A DNA stretch of 10,588 bases, taken from positions 1 through 10,588 of the forward strand of contig JABJKL010000009.1 in the NCBI GenBank assembly GCA_018660405.1, read 5' to 3'. Both the position numbers and the translations under genes were made by a program. The notes below the pieces were generated by a model that worked only from the letters and a program-made list of their open reading frames with translations, did no database searches and was not told the origin of the DNA. Positions within the stretch are counted from its first letter, which is position 1. The number at the start of each line of letters is the position of its first letter. Positions 6,663 to 10,588 of this stretch are shown piece by piece. The DNA is from Pseudomonadota bacterium. Its GTDB lineage: Bacteria > Pseudomonadota > Gammaproteobacteria > Arenicellales > Arenicellaceae.

Positions 6663-8309
6663 TTATAACGACGCGTCAAATACGATACGTCCACCAACCA
6701 TCGTCATTTGCGGTTCAATATAGAAAATCTCTTCAACTGGAACCGTCATGTAATCCTTGTCCAAAACCACTAAATCTGCGAATTTACCGACTTCCAAAGT
6801 ACCCAGATCATCATCTTTATGCAGCAAATAAGCGTTGCTTCGCGTATGCGCAATCAAAGCTTCTTCGCGCGTCACCGGCTCCTCAATAATAGTGTTACCG
6901 TTTATCGATTGTCCACTTACGACCCAACCCAGTGTAATGAAAGGTTGGTAAGCTGCGACAATACTCGCGTCAGTGCCCAACCCCCAAACGATGCCGCTAT
7001 CTTGAATTTTGCGAATGGGTGGCTGTAAAAACGGAGGCATATTCATTGCCACGCTGTGCACAGCCAGGGTCAAACCTAAATCCTTTGCACGTTGAATACT
7101 CTCCTCCGAAATCGTCAAAACATGCTCCAAACTCCAACGTAGAGGTGCCAGGGGAGTCTGTTGGTTAATTTCTTCATAAGCACCCAAAATGCTCTGGATG
7201 GTGATATCCATCATGGAGTGCTCGTTGATTCGGTAACCACTTTGCGCAGCGGCGGTCGCAATTTGCTTGAATTCGGCCACCACATCGTCGCTGTAGGGTT
7301 CAGTAACATTTGGGAGATCAAACATGGGCAGGTAAACATGCTCACCAACACCCAAAAGACCCAGATAATCGTCGGTGCTGTTAGCCGTATTGCTATTGAT
7401 TAGTTCAACAGTGACAGGAATATCTTCGGGGCCGTAGGCCTGATATTTCAGAGTGTGCCAAACACGTAGATTGAGCGGGCCGTTCTCGGACATTCGATCA
7501 AGCAGCGTAATATCCCCTTCAGGTGGACGGCCAACGTCATAGACACTGGTCAACCCGGCTTTATTTAGCTCAGAGATAACATCCAGTACATTTTGTTCGA
7601 GCTGGGCGGCGTTGACCGTAGGCATCTGCTCGTTTAACAATCCATAGGGCGGTTCGGCTACGATCAGAGGCGGACCATGACGAGAACCTTCAGAAGGGTC
7701 GATACCCACCGCCGCAAGGGCGAGGCTATTTGCATAGGCATGGCTATAAAGAATCTGCAAAAACAGTGGATTATCAGGAACCACAGCATCGAGTTCCTCT
7801 AGAGTAAAACCACCTGCTTGATCAGCAAACTGTCCTTCACTCCAACCACCTTGAACCATTAACCATTCGCCTGGCTCCATGCTCGAGGCTTTTTCAGCCA
7901 GTGCATCCAGCGCCGCTTGCCGAGAATTAATTCCATCAATACGAGCCTGCAAATTCCAGCGCTGAGGCATACGAATGAAATGCATGTGGTTATCGATCAA
8001 ACCGGGAATGACGGTCTTGCCTTGCAGGTCGATCACCCGGGTATCTTCATTGATAAGGTCATCGACTGACGCATTACTGCCAACAGCAACAATCCGATCT
8101 CCACTAACCGCCAACGCCTGCGCGATGGAAAAATTCTGATCTACTGTTAAAATCTTGCCGCTAATAAAAACAGTATCTGCGGTAACCTCTGCTTCACCAA
8201 GCTTTGCATCCTGAACCTCTATTCCAGTGTTTTCGGTCTGACGATCGCAAGCCGAGACGAACAGGCCAACGCTGGTTAGGATTACGATAGTTAAATGCTT
8301 GAAATTCAT
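6663..8309 (-). CDS. Lipoprotein amidohydrolase (Amidohydro_3 / YtcJ-like), paralogue B
   Basis: This metal-dependent hydrolase has 548 residues and is first in the minus-strand operon. The lipoprotein signal ends in lipobox VSAC (Cys21) followed by Asp22; Asp at +2 is the classical inner-membrane retention signal, so it probably faces the periplasm from the inner membrane. Sandwich strands TVFISGKILTVDQNFSI and IVAVG precede LIDNHMH (metal ligands His108, His110). Further candidate ligands are Glu323 or His324 (GVGEHV), His364 (INEHSMMD), His396 (SLEHV) and Asp447 (GLGTDAS). VGKFADLVVLD lies near the C-terminus. It shares many blocks with amidohydrolase A (GK.LTVD.NFSI, QFAD..GGFT.EELD, EALIAHTRSNAY), so the two are paralogues; they differ around residues 205-235 and in anchoring. 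AGGGG lies 5 nt before the ATG. Its promoter should lie in the AT-rich divergent region from 8310. Substrate unknown. Confidence 0.92.
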   Translation of the reverse strand: MNFKHLTIVILTSVGLFVSACDRQTENTGIEVQDAKLGEAEVTADTVFISGKILTVDQNFSIAQALAVSGDRIVAVGSNASVDDLINEDTRVIDLQGKTVIPGLIDNHMHFIRMPQRWNLQARIDGINSRQAALDALAEKASSMEPGEWLMVQGGWSEGQFADQAGGFTLEELDAVVPDNPLFLQILYSHAYANSLALAAVGIDPSEGSRHGPPLIVAEPPYGLLNEQMPTVNAAQLEQNVLDVISELNKAGLTSVYDVGRPPEGDITLLDRMSENGPLNLRVWHTLKYQAYGPEDIPVTVELINSNTANSTDDYLGLLGVGEHVYLPMFDLPNVTEPYSDDVVAEFKQIATAAAQSGYRINEHSMMDITIQSILGAYEEINQQTPLAPLRWSLEHVLTISEESIQRAKDLGLTLAVHSVAMNMPPFLQPPIRKIQDSGIVWGLGTDASIVAAYQPFITLGWVVSGQSINGNTIIEEPVTREEALIAHTRSNAYLLHKDDDLGTLEVGKFADLVVLDKDYMTVPVEEIFYIEPQMTMVGGRIVFDASL

Positions 8310-8377
8310 TTTTGCCCCTAATTTTACCCCTATAGACGGAACAGATACGCTCCTGATCGCTTTACCTTATAATTTTC

Positions 8378-8383
8378 TATAAT
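8378..8383 (+). promoter_or_regulatory. Candidate -10 box (TATAAT) of the cupin-TRAP operon
   Basis: A consensus TATAAT lies 38 bp before the ATG at 8421 and 62 bp before the preferred TTG at 8445. No good -35 hexamer is visible; GATCGC sits at the right distance (17 bp) but matches poorly, so activation by a regulator is possible. Transcription would start near 8390, inside the adjacent inverted repeat. The surroundings are AT-rich on both strands, so a minus-strand -10 cannot be placed with certainty. Confidence 0.4.
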
Positions 8384-8386
8384 ATG

Positions 8387-8411
8387 AAATATATAGCATA
8401 ACTATATATTT
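8387..8411. promoter_or_regulatory. Perfect inverted repeat, candidate operator in the divergent promoter region
   Basis: AAATATATAG (8387-8396) and CTATATATTT (8402-8411) are exact reverse complements separated by CATAA. The 25-bp site lies just downstream of the TATAAT box and between the divergent amidohydrolase B and cupin genes. Its size and symmetry suit a dimeric repressor binding over the transcription start. A weak RNA hairpin in the cupin leader is the alternative. AT-rich DNA makes such palindromes more likely by chance, but a perfect 10-bp arm is still notable. Confidence 0.5.
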
Positions 8412-8432
8412 TTCTTCCAGATGCCCAACAAA

Positions 8433-8438
8433 AAGGAG
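8433..8438 (+). promoter_or_regulatory. Strong ribosome site favouring the TTG start of the cupin
   Basis: AAGGAG lies 6 nt before a TTG at 8445 that is in frame with the cupin. The upstream ATG at 8421 is preceded by tttttcttccag, with no Shine-Dalgarno match. The ribosome site would lie inside the coding region if the ATG were used. Confidence 0.55.
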
Positions 8439-8444
8439 CCCAAT

Positions 8445-8993
8445 TTGGCTAAGCAAATTCGACGGCTGATTACCGGTCATGATGAAAATGGCAAAGCAAT
8501 ATGCATACAGGACGGTAATGCCAGTTGCGTGCTTTCAAGAAAAGAAAGAGAAGGCGTAACACTAACCAATCTTTGGCAAATCGACGCTTCGCCCGCCGAA
8601 TTTGACGGGGCTGAAGAAACCGTCGATAGCCCGCTGGTACTTCATCCGCCAAGCAATGGTAGCGTATTTAGAATCGTGGAATTTGAGCCGGAGGATCCGG
8701 CGGTCATTGCAAACGCCGATGGTAAGACGGCTTTCGCCGCCATGGGGGCTGCACACAATGTGATCGAAAATGCTCGCCATCCGTATATGCATCGTACCGA
8801 CACTGTGGATTACGGGATTGTACTGAGTGGTGTGATAACCCTGATGCTGGATGAAGATGATTATTTACTCAAAGCCGGCGACACCTTTGTGCAGCGCGGC
8901 ACCAACCACGCCTGGTCCAATCGAGGCACCGAAACCTGTCAAATTGCTTTCGTACTGGTCGATGCAGTAGCCAAACATGGGAATGTAGAATGA
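8445..8993 (+). CDS. Single-domain cupin protein
   Basis: This is a cytoplasmic cupin barrel protein of 182 residues from the TTG (190 from the ATG at 8421). The N-terminal part (IRRLITGHDENGKAI..., about 4-85) belongs to a cupin subfamily in which RR.(V/I)TGHD and SVFRIVEF precede the barrel. Cupin motif 1 is HPYMHRTDTVDYGIVLSG with His112, His116 and Asp122 as possible metal ligands; it departs from the usual HxH spacing. Motif 2 is GDTFVQRGTNHAWSNRG with His155 and Asn159. The C-terminus is VAFVLVDA-like (IAFVLVDAV). Members are annotated only as cupins; a dioxygenase, isomerase or sensor role cannot be decided. The start is chosen for AAGGAG at 8433-8438 and because the family usually begins a few residues before IRR. 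Its TGA overlaps the next ATG (ATGA), so it is translated with the transporter genes and probably handles the imported compound or an effector. Confidence 0.85.
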   Translation: MAKQIRRLITGHDENGKAICIQDGNASCVLSRKEREGVTLTNLWQIDASPAEFDGAEETVDSPLVLHPPSNGSVFRIVEFEPEDPAVIANADGKTAFAAMGAAHNVIENARHPYMHRTDTVDYGIVLSGVITLMLDEDDYLLKAGDTFVQRGTNHAWSNRGTETCQIAFVLVDAVAKHGNVE

Positions 8994-9922
8994 TACGCAA
9001 ACTAACTATTCTAATTGCGTTATTAAGTTTGACCGCCTGCGCACCTCCCGAAGCAGGCGGTGAACTCCGGCTTGGCACCGCCAGCCTGGGTGGCGCTTAC
9101 TATCCACTTGGGCAAAGCATCGCAAACCTGGTGAATAAATACGGCGGAGGCGTCAGAATGGTGCCACTGGTCACCGCCGGTTCTCTACAAAACCCCCGCT
9201 CCCTGATGCAAGACGAGATAGAAGTTGGCATAACCAACGCCGATCTGGCCTATTTTGCGGTCAATGGCCTGCCGCCTTATACAGACAAATTAGCACTCCG
9301 CTCGCTGGGCGTATTGCATCCTAGCGTATTGCAGATGGTCACACTGGCGGACTCGCCATTGAATACCTTCGAAGACATCCGCGGCAAGCGAGTTGCGGTA
9401 GGCCCGGCGAACGGTGGCACACTCGCTTTTCTTGAAGTGTTGTTGCGCGAGCACGACATGACCATAGATGACATCAGTTCAAATTATCTGTCTTATACGG
9501 ACGGTTTTTCGCAACTTGCTGACGGCAATGTTGACGCCAGTTTCGGATTAATTGGCGTTCCGGGTGCAGCAATCTCTCAGTTGCGTGCCAGCGAGGAAAT
9601 AAAATTTCTTGATATAGACGAATCGATAATGAGCACCATTCTGGAAAAATATCCGTACTACCGGTCATTCAGCATTAGCCGCGATACCTATAACACTGCG
9701 GAAAATGCCGTCGCGCTGGGGGTCAGTAATTTGTTAATCGTGCGCGAAGACCTGCCCGACAGCATTGCATATAGTATCGTAGAATCGGTATACGGCCATA
9801 TGCAGGAATTCGCCTCGAGCAATGCCAATGCGCGACAAATTGACCCCGCGAACCACAGCTTGTCGCCAATACCTACCCACCCGGGAGCCACTCAATACTT
9901 TGAGACGCTAGATGCCCAATAA
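8990..9922 (+). CDS. TAXI-family TRAP transporter solute-binding lipoprotein
   Basis: This is the extracytoplasmic receptor of a TRAP transporter, 310 residues, expected to bind an organic acid anion and deliver it to the membrane permease encoded next. The signal peptide ends in lipobox LTAC (Cys17), so it is predicted to be lipid-anchored, whereas most Gram-negative TRAP receptors are soluble. TAXI features in order are LRLGTASLGGAYYPLG (26-41), the ligand-loop TAGSLQNPRSLMQDEIEVGITNAD-type segment (62-85), LADSPLNTFEDIRGKRVAVG (119-138), GTLAFLEVLL, a second-lobe SFGLIGVPGAAI, and the terminal IPTHPGATQYFE (294-305), which is very typical of the family. The start overlaps the cupin stop (ATGA) and the end overlaps the permease start by 11 bp. 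The ligand is unknown; TAXI proteins are known for acidic solutes such as glutamate and dicarboxylates. Confidence 0.93.
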   Translation: MIRKLTILIALLSLTACAPPEAGGELRLGTASLGGAYYPLGQSIANLVNKYGGGVRMVPLVTAGSLQNPRSLMQDEIEVGITNADLAYFAVNGLPPYTDKLALRSLGVLHPSVLQMVTLADSPLNTFEDIRGKRVAVGPANGGTLAFLEVLLREHDMTIDDISSNYLSYTDGFSQLADGNVDASFGLIGVPGAAISQLRASEEIKFLDIDESIMSTILEKYPYYRSFSISRDTYNTAENAVALGVSNLLIVREDLPDSIAYSIVESVYGHMQEFASSNANARQIDPANHSLSPIPTHPGATQYFETLDAQ

Positions 9923-10588
9923 TAACGCCGAGGCTAACCGTTTGACCTCTTGGCTGGCTCTTCTACTCGGCCTGTTTCATCTGCTTAACGTCTCCGGTTT
10001 TATTGTCTTGTCTACGATGGTCATTCGCATCGTTCATTTGACCACCATCATGGGCCTCGCCTTTCTTACCAGCAAACAGCTCACCCGCAAACAAGCACAA
10101 ACCAACACGCTGCAATGGAAAACCCTGCCAGCTTATGCAGCCACACTACTCGCGGGGGTATCCGGTGTTTTTGTGCTCAGTCGTTGGGAGGCCATCGCAC
10201 GAAGCGGTACGATCGATAATCTGGACATCATCGCCGGAATCATCATTATTGCGTTAGTGATTCTCGCCGCGCTTTTCTTTGTTGGGCGCGCATTGGCCAT
10301 CATCACGTCGGTATTCCTGCTGTATCCGTTTTTCTGTCAGTACCTGCCGGGAATTTTTTACAGTCGTGGCTTTGCTGCCGAACGGGTGATAAATTTTCTG
10401 GTGCATACCAGCCAGGGCGTCTATGGAATACCCATCGGCGTTGCTTCGACCTACATCATTCTATTCACCATTTATGGGGCTTTTCTCAGTCAGTTTGGCG
10501 CTGGTGACTTCTTCTTCAAACTTGCGCGCTCACTCACCCGTGGCTTAACCGCGGCATCGGCAAAAGCTGCGGTATTATTCAGTGCCCT
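9912..10588 (+). CDS. TAXI-TRAP fused permease, N-terminal part (cut by window end)
   Basis: This is the inner-membrane component of the TRAP transporter; 225 codons are visible and the frame is still open at 10588. It starts at ATG 9912, inside the end of the solute-binding gene (11-bp overlap), with only a weak GAG upstream, so translation is probably coupled. Hydrophobic stretches lie at about 12-35, 39-54, 73-90, 105-126, 127-146 and 172-195. The segment from RVINFLVHTSQGVYGIPIGV to FTIYGAFLSQFGAGDFFFKLA (158-206) followed by AKAAVLFSA is characteristic of fused TRAP permeases, where it leads into the large DctM-like subunit. Such proteins couple solute uptake to a sodium or proton gradient. 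Complete family members have roughly 600-850 residues, so most of the gene lies to the right. Confidence 0.92.
   Translation, partial: MPNNNAEANRLTSWLALLLGLFHLLNVSGFIVLSTMVIRIVHLTTIMGLAFLTSKQLTRKQAQTNTLQWKTLPAYAATLLAGVSGVFVLSRWEAIARSGTIDNLDIIAGIIIIALVILAALFFVGRALAIITSVFLLYPFFCQYLPGIFYSRGFAAERVINFLVHTSQGVYGIPIGVASTYIILFTIYGAFLSQFGAGDFFFKLARSLTRGLTAASAKAAVLFSA

Noticed and set aside
1..10588. CRISPR array, tRNA, rRNA or defence genes
   Set aside because: No regularly spaced repeats, no tRNA-like cloverleaf and no nuclease, helicase or toxin motifs were seen; the window is metabolic.

Overview
The window reads as a catabolic or uptake locus of a Gram-negative bacterium, most likely a free-living, possibly marine, gammaproteobacterium. 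The reasons are the exported and lipoprotein-anchored enzymes, a periplasmic c-type dihaem cytochrome, a TAXI-type TRAP transporter and a UspE-like stress protein. Taxonomy is inferred from gene content only; no rRNA or marker gene is present.

Left end (1-878, + strand): a UspE-like tandem universal stress protein. Its 5' part appears out of frame, and it carries an exact 15-bp internal duplication. Its stop codon overlaps the stop of the convergent neighbour within a CTAG.

Centre (875-8309, - strand): six genes read right to left: lipoprotein amidohydrolase B (6663-8309), lipoprotein type I sulfatase (5103-6617), dihaem c4-like cytochrome (4352-5116), small secreted six-cysteine protein resembling a ricin-type beta-trefoil (3717-4352), secreted amidohydrolase A (2070-3698), and, after a 178-bp gap, a DUF6152-type exported protein (875-1891). 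The first five are packed with gaps of at most 45 bp or with overlaps and look like one operon. The two amidohydrolases are paralogues. The DUF6152 gene may have its own promoter and is preceded by a 12-bp inverted repeat.

Right end (8310-10588, + strand): a divergent, very AT-rich intergenic region with a TATAAT box and a perfect 10+5+10 inverted repeat. It is followed by three overlapping genes: a single-domain cupin, a TAXI TRAP solute-binding protein with a lipobox, and the start of the fused TRAP permease, which runs off the window.

Working model (inference): an anionic, probably sulfated and amide- or ester-bearing organic compound is desulfated and hydrolysed in the periplasm or at the membrane. 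Cytochrome c would take electrons from an oxidoreductase not in this window, and the acidic product would enter by the TRAP system. The inverted repeat between the divergent units is a candidate shared operator. No transcriptional regulator, RNA gene, mobile element or CRISPR array was seen. No gene-free stretch exceeds 300 bases; the longest are 1892-2069 and 8310-8444.
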